This document shows, one piece after another, positions 8,373 to 16,926 of a stretch of 64,000 bases of DNA. The stretch is from JANXLO01 sp038231295. GTDB taxonomy: Bacteria; Armatimonadota; Chthonomonadetes; Chthonomonadales; Chthonomonadaceae. Made by a program: the position numbers and the translations under genes. The first letter of the stretch is position 1; each line of letters starts with the position of its first letter. Below the pieces are notes generated by a model, which ran no database searches, was not told the DNA's origin, and saw only the letters and a program-made list of their open reading frames with translations. The stretch spans positions 1 through 64,000 of the forward strand of contig JBBRLP010000001.1 of assembly GCA_038231295.1 (NCBI GenBank), read 5' to 3'.

Positions 8373-10463
8373 ATGACCAATAACCGACGTGTCCCGCCAC
8401 GAGGGCCAGCCCCGACCCCGATAACAACGGATCATCCTTTTGAGTTCCGACTTCATAACGGTCTCGTTTCGCTGCATCTGTACGGTAATCCGGTTCCGCC
8501 CGTATTCGCTGACCTCTACCCGGAGACGCCTGCGGAACAGGTTGCAGCCATCGCGGCTTCCGGAGTACACCTCTATCGGCTGTGCCAGGTAGACCTGGGC
8601 TGGCACGGAATGAGCCTTTTCGACTACACACCTTTTGACACCCGTGTGAAGACACTGCTGGCTGCGGATCCCGAGGCGAAGTACGTGGTCTCCGTTTCGG
8701 TGGATGCGCCTGCCTGGTGGCTGGAGGCGCACCCGGAAGAGTGCGCGGTCTATTGCAATCAAGAGGGAATCAAGCCGGTCGTCTCCTGGGCGTCACGCCG
8801 CTGGATGACGGAGGCAGGGAATGCGCTGGCAAGACTCGTCCGCTATCCCGGACAGGTGGCAGCGGTGCGAGGTTGTATCGGGTTTCAAGTAGGGGCGGGA
8901 ACGCAGGGCGAGTGGCGGATGCCCCATCCCGAGAACCTCCCGGACATCGGGCCGCGCATGACCGAAGCCTTCCGTGTTTACGCCCGGGAAAAGTATCGGC
9001 ACAACGCGGGCCTGCTCAAGAAAGCGTGGGGCGATACGCGCCCTGACTTCGACATCATCACCTGCCCGAACGCCTGGGAACGCAGCAAAGGCGATTTTGG
9101 CATCTTCCGCTCCCCTTCGCGTACGCGCCGCATCGCCGACTATCATGAGTGTTTCGCGGACGCACAGAATCGGGCCGCGATCCATTTCTGTACCGCTGTG
9201 AAACGCGCCTCCCAGGGAGTGTTGCTGTCGGGCCTGACCTATGCGACCGGCCTCAATATCACCGCGCTGCCGGAAGACGGACACGCCTACCCCGAACCCG
9301 TCCTGGACTGCCCGGAGATAGATTTCTTCGTCGCCGCCACCAGTGCATCAGACACTCTCACCATTCGTTCGCTGCCCGGCAGTCTGCGGCTGCGCGAAAA
9401 GTTCTTGCTGCTGGCTTCTCCCTCTGCGACTGATCCCGACCTCGTATCAGCGATGGCGGCGGCCCAGGAGTGCGGCGTCTGTCTGTCGGCGGCGTGTTCG
9501 GAGGAGGCTTTCAAACTCGCTCAGCGCCTCGCCGCTGATGTTCTCCGTGCCCCTGCCAAACTGCACAAACGCAACAGTCAAGTGGCGGTCGTGCTGGATA
9601 TGGCGGCGGCCTGCCATCTTGCTGCGGGCAAAACCGCGCCTTCTGCCCTCTTTAATTCCATGCTCTCCGAACTGTATCAGGAACTGAATCGCCTGGGCAT
9701 GCCTTATGAGGTCTATCAACTTGGCGACCTGTTCCACGCAAAATTCCCGGATCATAAGGTGACGCTCTTCCCGAATATGTTCACTCTCTCCGAAGCGGAG
9801 CGTCGCAAAGTAGACGCGCGGGTGAAGCGCAGCGAACAGACAGCGATCTGGTTCTATGCGCCGGGACTGCTGGGGGAAGAGGGATCGGAAGCCGCCAACG
9901 TCAAAAGCCTGATCGGAATGAAGACACGCTTGGAGACGGAGGAGAGTAGCCTGAAAGTCCGCATCTCGGTTTCCGATGATCCGCTGACGTGGGGCTATCA
10001 TGCTGGGTCGTCCTTCGGTATCGAGAAACCGCTCTCTCCGACCGTGACGCTGACGGACAAACAGTTGACACGCCTAGGAGCGAATTCCAATAATAAAACG
10101 TCGTTCGCCATCTACCGATTCCCGCAGTGGAACAGCGTGGTTTTTGGAACATTTCCCGTACCGCGCACCCTGCTCCGCAATGCGCTGCGGGCGGCAGGCG
10201 TTCATCTCTATCTGGATACTGGAGACAGCGACATCGCCCTGCTCACGGATGCCCGGACGCTCGCGCTGTACGCCCGCAAAGCCGGAACGTACACGCTTTC
10301 TTTGCCTGGGCTTCACGATGTGAAGGACACTCGCACAAACAAAACGGTCGCCCATGCCACGACGGAACTCACTGTGACATTGACGACTGCTGGCACTGCC
10401 ATCTACGAATTGACCCCGCTCAAACCCCGCCGGACGGTACGCACGGAGGAGCCGGAGAAATGA
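8373..10463 (+). CDS. Putative clan GH-A (GH42-like) glycoside hydrolase
   Basis: The 696-residue cytoplasmic protein opens with a TIM-barrel-like part. LHLYGNPVPPVFADLYPETP, the DAPAWWLEAHPE segment and the Arg-Trp-rich strand WASRRWMTEAG recall GH42 beta-galactosidases. A Glu in VGAGTQGEWRMP lies where the acid/base residue is expected. The middle part (about residues 395-560) resembles a trimerisation or glutamine-amidotransferase-like domain, and a beta-rich C-terminus follows. No nucleophile could be fixed with confidence. It follows the division genes by 34 bases and is closed by a hairpin terminator. The enzyme class is a fair guess; the substrate is unknown. Confidence 0.5.
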   Translation: MTNNRRVPPRGPAPTPITTDHPFEFRLHNGLVSLHLYGNPVPPVFADLYPETPAEQVAAIAASGVHLYRLCQVDLGWHGMSLFDYTPFDTRVKTLLAADPEAKYVVSVSVDAPAWWLEAHPEECAVYCNQEGIKPVVSWASRRWMTEAGNALARLVRYPGQVAAVRGCIGFQVGAGTQGEWRMPHPENLPDIGPRMTEAFRVYAREKYRHNAGLLKKAWGDTRPDFDIITCPNAWERSKGDFGIFRSPSRTRRIADYHECFADAQNRAAIHFCTAVKRASQGVLLSGLTYATGLNITALPEDGHAYPEPVLDCPEIDFFVAATSASDTLTIRSLPGSLRLREKFLLLASPSATDPDLVSAMAAAQECGVCLSAACSEEAFKLAQRLAADVLRAPAKLHKRNSQVAVVLDMAAACHLAAGKTAPSALFNSMLSELYQELNRLGMPYEVYQLGDLFHAKFPDHKVTLFPNMFTLSEAERRKVDARVKRSEQTAIWFYAPGLLGEEGSEAANVKSLIGMKTRLETEESSLKVRISVSDDPLTWGYHAGSSFGIEKPLSPTVTLTDKQLTRLGANSNNKTSFAIYRFPQWNSVVFGTFPVPRTLLRNALRAAGVHLYLDTGDSDIALLTDARTLALYARKAGTYTLSLPGLHDVKDTRTNKTVAHATTELTVTLTTAGTAIYELTPLKPRRTVRTEEPEK

Positions 10464-10467
10464 CAGA

Positions 10468-10488
10468 AGGGGCTGGTCGCCAGCCCCT
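10468..10488. terminator. Bidirectional hairpin between convergent genes
   Basis: A 9-bp perfect stem (AGGGGCTGG / CCAGCCCCT) with a three-base loop lies just after the plus-strand glycosidase gene and beyond the minus-strand folE stop. It is placed to end transcription from both sides. Confidence 0.65.
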
Positions 10489-10516
10489 CTGCTCCGGGAT
10501 TTCGGGATTTCAGGAG

Positions 10517-11083
10517 CTAATCCCTGCGCCGCTTCCCAACCAGGTTAATGAACTCCGCTCGCGTCGCCGGATTATCGCGGAATTCCCCGATGACATGGCT
10601 GGAGACCATATCGCTGCACTGTTTCTCCACACCACGCGCCATCATACACATATGCTTGGCCTCGATAACGACCGCTACTCCTCGGGGCTGTAATACCTCC
10701 TGAAGCGCGTTAGCGATCTCGACAGTCAGTCGCTCCTGTACTTGAAGCCTTCGGGCGAACATATCCGTAATCCGCGCCAGTTTGGAAAGCCCGATGATCT
10801 TGCCATTCGGGATATAGGCGATGTTTGCGTAGCCGAAGAAGGGGAAAAGGTGATGTTCGCACATCGAAAAGAACTCGATGTCGCGCACAATAACCATGTT
10901 GTCACTATTCTCGTGGAAAATGGCCCCGTTGACCACCTCCTCCAGGTTCTGCTTGTAGCCCTGGGTGATATAGCGCAGCGCTTCGGCGGCGCGATAGGGC
11001 GTCTTGATGAGACCTTCGCGTTCGGGGTCTTCGCCGACCTCTTCCAGCAGTGCGCCGTAAATCTCTTCCAGTCGTGAAACCAT
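10517..11083 (-). CDS. folE: GTP cyclohydrolase I
   Basis: The enzyme converts GTP to dihydroneopterin triphosphate, the first step toward folate and pterins or, through QueD, deazapurines. The 188-residue length is normal for the type IA enzyme. The zinc ligands are visible in SMCEHHLFPFFG and in the later Cys of EKQCS. The substrate-site segment YIPNGKIIGLSKLARI and the C-terminal TRAEFINLV are typical. It starts five bases after the tandem PTPS gene, so the two form one transcription unit and probably feed one pathway. Its Shine-Dalgarno sequence (GAGGAC) lies inside the end of that upstream gene. Confidence 0.95.
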   Translation of the reverse strand: MVSRLEEIYGALLEEVGEDPEREGLIKTPYRAAEALRYITQGYKQNLEEVVNGAIFHENSDNMVIVRDIEFFSMCEHHLFPFFGYANIAYIPNGKIIGLSKLARITDMFARRLQVQERLTVEIANALQEVLQPRGVAVVIEAKHMCMMARGVEKQCSDMVSSHVIGEFRDNPATRAEFINLVGKRRRD

Positions 11084-11088
11084 AAGGG

Positions 11089-11940
11089 TCAGTCGTCCTC
11101 TCCCCGGTATTCAAAGATATTGCGTGCCGTCTCACGTACAATCACACGATACAGGCGGGCGGGGGCGGGAATGTGTGATTTCAGACGATCCCAGATCATT
11201 CTGGTGACCACTTCGGTAGACGGAATCAAGTCGGCGAATTCCGGTATATCGTAGTTGAAATGGCGGTGGTCGTAGCGGTCAACCACCTCGGTGTGAACGA
11301 TGCCATCCAGAAGCGCCTCGTCAAGAACTCGCCCCGTTCGTGCCTCAACTGGCCCCGCAACGGTCACTTCTACGATGTAGTTGTGTCCGTGTCCATGCGG
11401 GTAGTTGCATTTGCCGAACAGGTCACGATTCTCTTGCTCCGAAAGATGGGAGCTATGCAGGCGATGCGATGCCGCAAATTCGTACACACGGGTTAACATC
11501 ATACCGACCCGCTCCTTTTCCTCACGTTGTTCGGACGCCTTCCATTCTGCGAAGTGCAGGGGCGTCTCTTCCAGTCGAAGTGCATACAGAGTAATCACGG
11601 GCGGCAACTGACCTTCCAACTGCGTCCGAACATACTCCAGCAGCGTTTCGCTCGTCACCGGACGATTACAGAAATAGTCCACAGAGCGGTTCAAAAACTT
11701 TTTGTCGAGATGCTGCACGACACGCTGTTTTACGATCTGATCCAAATCTTTGATGTTGACGATGATTCCGGTGACAGGGTCAATGTCCCCCTCCACCGTC
11801 ACGTCGAGCGTATAGTTATTTCCGTAAGGTTCCGCACTCGCGTTCGGCCCAAACCTCTCCCGATTTTCCGAGAGCGTCCCGTCCGGCAGCCAGTCGGCAT
11901 GGGCGGAGGAGAATCCTACACGCCGCGTCATTAACAGCAT
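11089..11940 (-). CDS. Tandem two-domain 6-pyruvoyl tetrahydropterin synthase/QueD-like protein
   Basis: The protein holds two copies of the PTPS/QueD fold (T-fold) of about 130 residues each. The second (from about residue 146) is complete: ASHRLH with the first His, GKCNYPHGHGHNY with the catalytic Cys and the His pair that bind zinc, and the YDHRHFNYD and Glu segments. The first domain keeps FSSAHADW but has PYGNNY where HGHNY is expected and lacks the Cys, so it should not bind zinc normally. ATG 11940 was chosen over a TTG at 11961. It is next to folE, the producer of the usual substrate. Either tetrahydropterin or queuosine-precursor synthesis is possible. Confidence 0.85.
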   Translation of the reverse strand: MLLMTRRVGFSSAHADWLPDGTLSENRERFGPNASAEPYGNNYTLDVTVEGDIDPVTGIIVNIKDLDQIVKQRVVQHLDKKFLNRSVDYFCNRPVTSETLLEYVRTQLEGQLPPVITLYALRLEETPLHFAEWKASEQREEKERVGMMLTRVYEFAASHRLHSSHLSEQENRDLFGKCNYPHGHGHNYIVEVTVAGPVEARTGRVLDEALLDGIVHTEVVDRYDHRHFNYDIPEFADLIPSTEVVTRMIWDRLKSHIPAPARLYRVIVRETARNIFEYRGEDD

Positions 11941-12059
11941 AGCCCTGCATTCCTTCCGCAATAGAGAGGAAAATCATTTCCCTCTTTCCTATACGATTCT
12001 CCGCCTCGATTTGAGACAGTTGCGCGTCACGTTGCGGCAAACTTGCTTCCGAAACACTA

Positions 12060-13013
12060 TCAAACTCTGCGATACGGTCGTCCAAGCGAGGCAGGCGATT
12101 GGCTCCAGCCCGAACCCAGCGTCAGAATCAACAAAGTCGCGACATAAGGCGCTGCCAGCAGCAGGTCGTGGGGCAGATGCAGTCCCATCGCCTGACCCTG
12201 AATTTGCAGCCGATCCATAAACCCGAACACAAGCGCGGCGGCCAGGCATCCCCAGGGATTCCAGCGCCCTGAGGTCACGATGGCAAGGGCGATAAATCCT
12301 CGTCCCGCCGACATTCCCTCCTGAAAAGTAGGCACGTCGCCCACAGAGAGGAATGCCCCGGCGAGACCTGCCATGCCTCCGCCGAACAGAATAGCGGCTG
12401 TCCGACGGCGCAGGACAGGAATCCCGGATGCCTCTGCCGCTGTCGGCTGCTCGCCGCAGGCTCGCAGTTCGAGACCGCGTCGAGTACGAAACAGCCACCA
12501 CCAGACCGCCGGAACCGCGAGAAAAGCGATTGGGGTCAGGAGGTTCAGCGAAAACAGGATTTGCGGCAGGGCCTGCGTATTGAGAAATCCGCCTTCTGGC
12601 CGAGGCAATGTCCGTAATAGTGTCCCGGTCAGTCCGAGGGCCATCAGATTCACGACTACCCCGACGACCACCTGATTTGCAGTCAGCTTCACCACAAACA
12701 GAGCGAACAACAGGGCGACACAGACCCCCGCAAGTGCGGCTGCGATTAGCCCGATGTAGGGGTTTGGACTGTTCCCGGCGATGTGCCCCGGCAGCGACGC
12801 GCTCATCTCCGTGCCGACGAAAGCGGCGAACGCCCCGATGAGCATCATCCCCTCCAGCCCGACATTCACCACGCCTGCCCTCTGAACCACGGTCTCGCCC
12901 AGCGCGGCCAGCACCAGCGGCGTCGCCAGCGAGAGGGTACCCAGGATGGCTCCTCCCAGAAGTGTCATGAGGCGGCTCTTTTCACTCGGCTTCCTTTCCG
13001 GTTCGGCGGGCAT
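12060..13013 (-). CDS. Nucleoside ABC transporter permease, second subunit
   Basis: This is a BPD_transp_2 (sugar/nucleoside type) inner-membrane permease of 317 residues with about eight hydrophobic helices. Family marks are GVVNVGLEGMMLIGAF near residues 47-62, the loop ELRACGEQPTAAEASGI and SAGRGFIALAIVTSGRWNPWG. In this family (for example NupQ or YufQ) the protein pairs with a larger permease, here encoded just upstream with a 32-base overlap. An ATG at 12968 (MTLLGGAILG) is an alternative start after the upstream stop. It is the last gene of the transporter set. Confidence 0.85.
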   Translation of the reverse strand: MPAEPERKPSEKSRLMTLLGGAILGTLSLATPLVLAALGETVVQRAGVVNVGLEGMMLIGAFAAFVGTEMSASLPGHIAGNSPNPYIGLIAAALAGVCVALLFALFVVKLTANQVVVGVVVNLMALGLTGTLLRTLPRPEGGFLNTQALPQILFSLNLLTPIAFLAVPAVWWWLFRTRRGLELRACGEQPTAAEASGIPVLRRRTAAILFGGGMAGLAGAFLSVGDVPTFQEGMSAGRGFIALAIVTSGRWNPWGCLAAALVFGFMDRLQIQGQAMGLHLPHDLLLAAPYVATLLILTLGSGWSQSPASLGRPYRRV

Positions 13014-14145
13014 TCCAGGCTCTCGCTCCGACGACGGCGAGAACAGCCATCGCCTGCACCAGATAGATCAGCACCGTAGGAACGTCTTGAAATTGTGAGA
13101 GGTTGCGGCATCCCTGCGTCAATGCGCCGAAGAAGAGGGCGGAGAACAGCGCACCCATCGGGGTCAGCCCGCCAAGAAGGGCGACCGGAACAGCGGTATA
13201 GCCCCAGCCCGGTGAGAAGGCCGAGGCGGGCAGGCTGCCTGTCGCGCTGCCCAGCAGTTCGATAACGCCTGCCAACCCGCATAGCGCCCCGGAGAGCGCC
13301 ATTGCCTGAACGCGCATTCTGTCCACCGGGAATTTGGCCGTTCTGGCCGCATCGGGATTCTGACCCATGACCCTGAGCGCGAAGCCAAACTTCGTGCGGA
13401 ACAGCAGAAGCGCGATGACAGGAACGAAGACAAAGGCAAGAGGCACACCTAGATGCAGACTCGTCTGCGAATTATCCGACCACTGTCGGGGCAGAAGGCG
13501 GGTGAAAAGGAGCGCATTCGGCAGCGACTCCGACTGTGGATTGTGGTAGGTGTGTTCCTGCAAGACCCCCAGCACCAGCCAACTGACGAGGAACTTCGCG
13601 ACGTAGTTGAGCATGATCGTGCTGATGACTTCCTGCACATTGCGCCGAACGCGCAGCCATCCAGCCAGCGCTCCCCATAACCCGCCCGCTGCGCCAGCAG
13701 ATACGATCATCAGCAGCGTCAACAGAGGGGCAGGCAAATTCGTGCCATACTTTGCAAGTGCGGTGGCTGCCAGTGCGCCGACGAGAAGCTGTCCTTCGCC
13801 GCCAATGCTGAATAACCCCGCTCGCCAGGAGACTACGACTCCCAGGCTTGTCAAGAGCAGCGGCGTCGTCTCGATCAGGGTGTCTGAGAAGGCTGGCAGA
13901 TGGCCGCTACGGGCATCCCCAAACGCTCCCGTCCAGAGCGAGTGGAGCGCAACAAGAGGAGGAATTCGCAGGACGACGAACGTCAGCATGAGCAGCAGGA
14001 CAAAGCCAAGCAGATAGGCTGCGGCTACCAACAGGCCACGCACAATCCCCGCGAAACTGCGCTTCGGGCTGGTGGGTAGGGTAGGCGAATCTACATCCGC
14101 AGGGGCAGGAGCCGTTTCTGACATCGGTTCCGGGCGTTCGCTCAA
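12982..14145 (-). CDS. Nucleoside ABC transporter permease, first subunit
   Basis: This 387-residue permease is of the same family as its neighbour (NupP/YufP-like). It has a Pro- and Ala-rich cytoplasmic N-terminus, then a helix near residues 33-62 and further helices. Conserved segments are AGLFSIGGEGQLLVGALAA, the NYVAKFLVSWLVLG region and the coupling loop FALRVMGQNPDAARTAKF. The TTG at 14145 overlaps the ATPase stop (TTGA). An ATG at 14124 is the alternative start. Substrate specificity for nucleosides is inferred from the BMP-type binding protein and the adjacent adenosine deaminase. Confidence 0.87.
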   Translation of the reverse strand: MSERPEPMSETAPAPADVDSPTLPTSPKRSFAGIVRGLLVAAAYLLGFVLLLMLTFVVLRIPPLVALHSLWTGAFGDARSGHLPAFSDTLIETTPLLLTSLGVVVSWRAGLFSIGGEGQLLVGALAATALAKYGTNLPAPLLTLLMIVSAGAAGGLWGALAGWLRVRRNVQEVISTIMLNYVAKFLVSWLVLGVLQEHTYHNPQSESLPNALLFTRLLPRQWSDNSQTSLHLGVPLAFVFVPVIALLLFRTKFGFALRVMGQNPDAARTAKFPVDRMRVQAMALSGALCGLAGVIELLGSATGSLPASAFSPGWGYTAVPVALLGGLTPMGALFSALFFGALTQGCRNLSQFQDVPTVLIYLVQAMAVLAVVGARAWNARRTGKEAE

Positions 14146-15746
14146 TGGGGAGAATCCCCACCAGTCGTAACGCCGCCGAGCAGCAGTCCTATCTGAGCGC
14201 TGTCACTTGCCTGTACATCGTACTCCGTCAGGCGTCCGCCAGTTAGGATGGCTGCCCTGTCTGCAAGTGCTGCGATCTCATCCAGATCGGTAGAGATGAG
14301 GACGATGGCTGTGCCTCGGTCGCGTGCCGCTCGCAGTTGCTGATGGACGAAGCGCGTCGCGCCTATATCGAGGCCCCTGGTGGGATTCATGGCGACGATA
14401 ATGTCCGGTGCGGAGCGCAGGACACGGGCGACGACGATCTTCTGCTGATTTCCCCCGGAGAGGGCAGACGCCGGAATATCCTGGCTGGAGGTACGGATGT
14501 CGAAGGCGCTAATCAGCGATTCGGCCAGAGTTCGCAGCGCCTTCTTTTTCAGGAATGGCCCGCGCCGGAAAGGCTTCTCCCGGACGGCGTCGAACAGCAG
14601 ATTCTCTCCGACGGTCATTGTCGGAGCCAGGCCCATTCTGCGCCGATCCTGTGGAATGTAGCCGATACGCGGCCCGCTCGCCGACGGAAACGCCTCTCCT
14701 TTCCAGGCCATTCTGCCGGACTGTATACGGCGCAGTCCCGTCAGAGCCTCCGCCAGTTCGCTTTGCCCGTTGCCATCTACCCCGCCAATCCCGAAAATCT
14801 CGCCTTTTGAGGCTGTCAGGGAGAGGCCGCGCAAAACCTGTTCGCCTCTGTCTCCGCTGACGGTTAATTCCTCTACGGTTAGGGAATTCGGTGACGAGGT
14901 GTTCGGGGCGGCAGCATGGGAAGGGGTGATTCCCATAACCGAGGGGGTTCCGACGGTTCCTGTCATCCAGGTCGCGAGCTGCGGTGCGTTCGTCTCAGCG
15001 ACAGGTGCAGACGCGACGCGATTGCCTCGGCGCAAAACGGTCACTCGATCCGCCACCGCGAGAATCTCCGCGAGTTTATGGGCAATCAGAATAATCGTGC
15101 TGCCGCCATCGCGCAGGCGGCGCAGCATGACGAAAAGCTCCTCGATTTCGCGGGAGGTGAGGACGGCGGTCGGCTCATCGAAAATCAACAGTCGGGCTTC
15201 CGTTGCCAGTGCTTTGACAATCTCGACGCGCTGCTGTGTGCCTACCGAGAGTTCGGAGACCCGCGTATTGGTGGGCAGATTCCAGCCAAGCGATGCCGCC
15301 TTTTCGAACGCACCCTGTGCCGCCTGCTCGGGACGGTACGGCCCTGGCCGGAACATGACGGGAGAACGGGGGGTATCCATCGCCAGGTTCTCCGCAATGG
15401 TGAACGCAGGGACGAGCATGAAATGCTGATGCACCATCGCGATTCCCTGCCTACGCGCCTCTTGCGGTGAAGGAAGAACGGCCGGCTCTCCACGCAAGCA
15501 GAGAACGCCTGCGTCAGGACGTGTGAGGCCCGCGAGAATGTGCATCAGCGTCGTCTTCCCGGCTCCGTTCTCTCCAAGCAGTGCGTGGATTTCTCCGGCA
15601 TCTACCTCGAAGTCCACGGCGTTCAGCGCGGTCGTCGCTCCGTAACGTTTGACGATTCCCTGCATCTGGAGCAGTGGATCGGACGATTCGGCGGCGCTTC
15701 TCCGAGAAGATTCCTGGTCAGTTTCCACGTCCCCGCCTGCCTTCAT
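14142..15746 (-). CDS. Nucleoside ABC transporter ATPase with two nucleotide-binding domains
   Basis: The 534-residue ATPase has two fused ABC domains, as in RbsA, MglA and NupA/YufO proteins. Domain one has GENGAGKTT (Walker A), ELSVGTQQRVEI as its signature and LLIFDEPTAVLT (Walker B). Domain two has the degenerate GVDGNGQSEL loop in place of Walker A, LSGGNQQKIVVAR as signature, and AMNPTRGLDIG where the catalytic Glu of Walker B is replaced by Asn. Such asymmetry is normal in this subfamily. The start codon overlaps the stop of the binding-protein gene by one base (TGATG). Confidence 0.92.
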   Translation of the reverse strand: MKAGGDVETDQESSRRSAAESSDPLLQMQGIVKRYGATTALNAVDFEVDAGEIHALLGENGAGKTTLMHILAGLTRPDAGVLCLRGEPAVLPSPQEARRQGIAMVHQHFMLVPAFTIAENLAMDTPRSPVMFRPGPYRPEQAAQGAFEKAASLGWNLPTNTRVSELSVGTQQRVEIVKALATEARLLIFDEPTAVLTSREIEELFVMLRRLRDGGSTIILIAHKLAEILAVADRVTVLRRGNRVASAPVAETNAPQLATWMTGTVGTPSVMGITPSHAAAPNTSSPNSLTVEELTVSGDRGEQVLRGLSLTASKGEIFGIGGVDGNGQSELAEALTGLRRIQSGRMAWKGEAFPSASGPRIGYIPQDRRRMGLAPTMTVGENLLFDAVREKPFRRGPFLKKKALRTLAESLISAFDIRTSSQDIPASALSGGNQQKIVVARVLRSAPDIIVAMNPTRGLDIGATRFVHQQLRAARDRGTAIVLISTDLDEIAALADRAAILTGGRLTEYDVQASDSAQIGLLLGGVTTGGDSPH

Positions 15747-16816
15747 CAGGACTTTTCTTTCGGAACCGTAAAGCTTCCGTCCATGATCTTTTTCTTCGTA
15801 TCGTCCAGTTTCGTTTTCAGGTCTGCCGGAATCTGCGACTCGAGTTTGGGATTGAGGATGAAATCCACGACGCCCTCTTTCATGCCGAAAGGTTTGTCAT
15901 TGGCTTTCAGGGTTCCCGCTTTGGCCTCTGTTGCGATTTCGACAAAGGCTTTCTCCGAGTAGATCGGGGCGCTGGCGAGAATGACATCGGGGGCGGAGGC
16001 GTTCTGGTCGCTGTTCGTTCCGAGCGCATAGACCTTTTTACCGCCCTTGGCCTCCTGCTGCACGGCGTTAAAAATGCCCTGTGCCGCAGAGTCCACGTCC
16101 TGCATAATCACATCCGCGCCGCCCTGAATCAGCGTTAGCGCGGCCTGCTTCGCCTTGCCGACATCGTCCCAGCTTCCGGTATAGACAGGAGGAACGACAG
16201 TGATTCCAGGTTTGACCGATTTCGCTCCGGCCTCAAATGCTTTGAAGATGCTCTTGAGAGGGACACTCTCTTCCGCACCGACAGAGGCGATCTTGCCTGT
16301 CTTGCTCATCGCCGCCGCGACCATGCCTTCCAGATACGCGCCATCCTCCAACTGGAATACGATAGGCATAGTGTTCTTGCCTACCTGACGGCCCGAGGAG
16401 ATAACGAACAGCGAGTTCGGGAAATCGGATTCCATCTTCAGCGCGATGGCCTCGTATTCCGAGCCGTGTCCAAAGATCAGATTGTATTTTTTTGTCGCAA
16501 AGGCGCGAAGACTCTTCTCCTGATCGCCCGGCGCGGTCTGCTTCTCGACATAAGAGGCATCGTCTGAGCTAAGATGTAGATTCGATTTGACCGCCTCGAA
16601 CGCTTTGAGTGCGCCATTGTTCCAGCCGTTGTCCGAAGTCGGGCCGGACATGACCAGCGCGACCTTGAAACTGCCGCCTGCGACTCCGGCAGCCGGAGGG
16701 GGAGCCGAGCCAGGTGTGGTCGGGCTGGTGTCTGTGCGGCCGCACCCGGTGAGCAGGGCCAGGGATAGTGCAGAAACCGAAAGCAGGGCCAATGGCAGGG
16801 GGTTGGAAAATCGCAT
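15746..16816 (-). CDS. BMP-family nucleoside-binding lipoprotein
   Basis: This is the substrate-binding protein of the transporter, similar to BmpA/Med/TmpC/PnrA proteins that bind purine nucleosides. A lipoprotein signal with LLTGC places the modified Cys at residue 25, followed by a Ser-, Thr- and Pro-rich linker. Family segments are ALVMSGPTSDNGWNNGALKA, NLIFGHGSEYEAIA and GGADVIMQDVDSAAQGIF. ATG 16816 was chosen because AGGAG lies eight bases upstream and the lipoprotein signal then starts cleanly. It heads the four-gene ABC set and follows adenosine deaminase by about 110 bases on the same strand. Confidence 0.92.
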   Translation of the reverse strand: MRFSNPLPLALLSVSALSLALLTGCGRTDTSPTTPGSAPPPAAGVAGGSFKVALVMSGPTSDNGWNNGALKAFEAVKSNLHLSSDDASYVEKQTAPGDQEKSLRAFATKKYNLIFGHGSEYEAIALKMESDFPNSLFVISSGRQVGKNTMPIVFQLEDGAYLEGMVAAAMSKTGKIASVGAEESVPLKSIFKAFEAGAKSVKPGITVVPPVYTGSWDDVGKAKQAALTLIQGGADVIMQDVDSAAQGIFNAVQQEAKGGKKVYALGTNSDQNASAPDVILASAPIYSEKAFVEIATEAKAGTLKANDKPFGMKEGVVDFILNPKLESQIPADLKTKLDDTKKKIMDGSFTVPKEKS

Positions 16817-16926
16817 TCTGTCGCTCCTGAGAAGAGTACGCTGATACATTAATGTACGCTGATGTTTCGTCGTCTGCTGCATTGAGAATAGTGACGTGGC
16901 AAAATTTTACCCCGTCTGGCCGGAAA

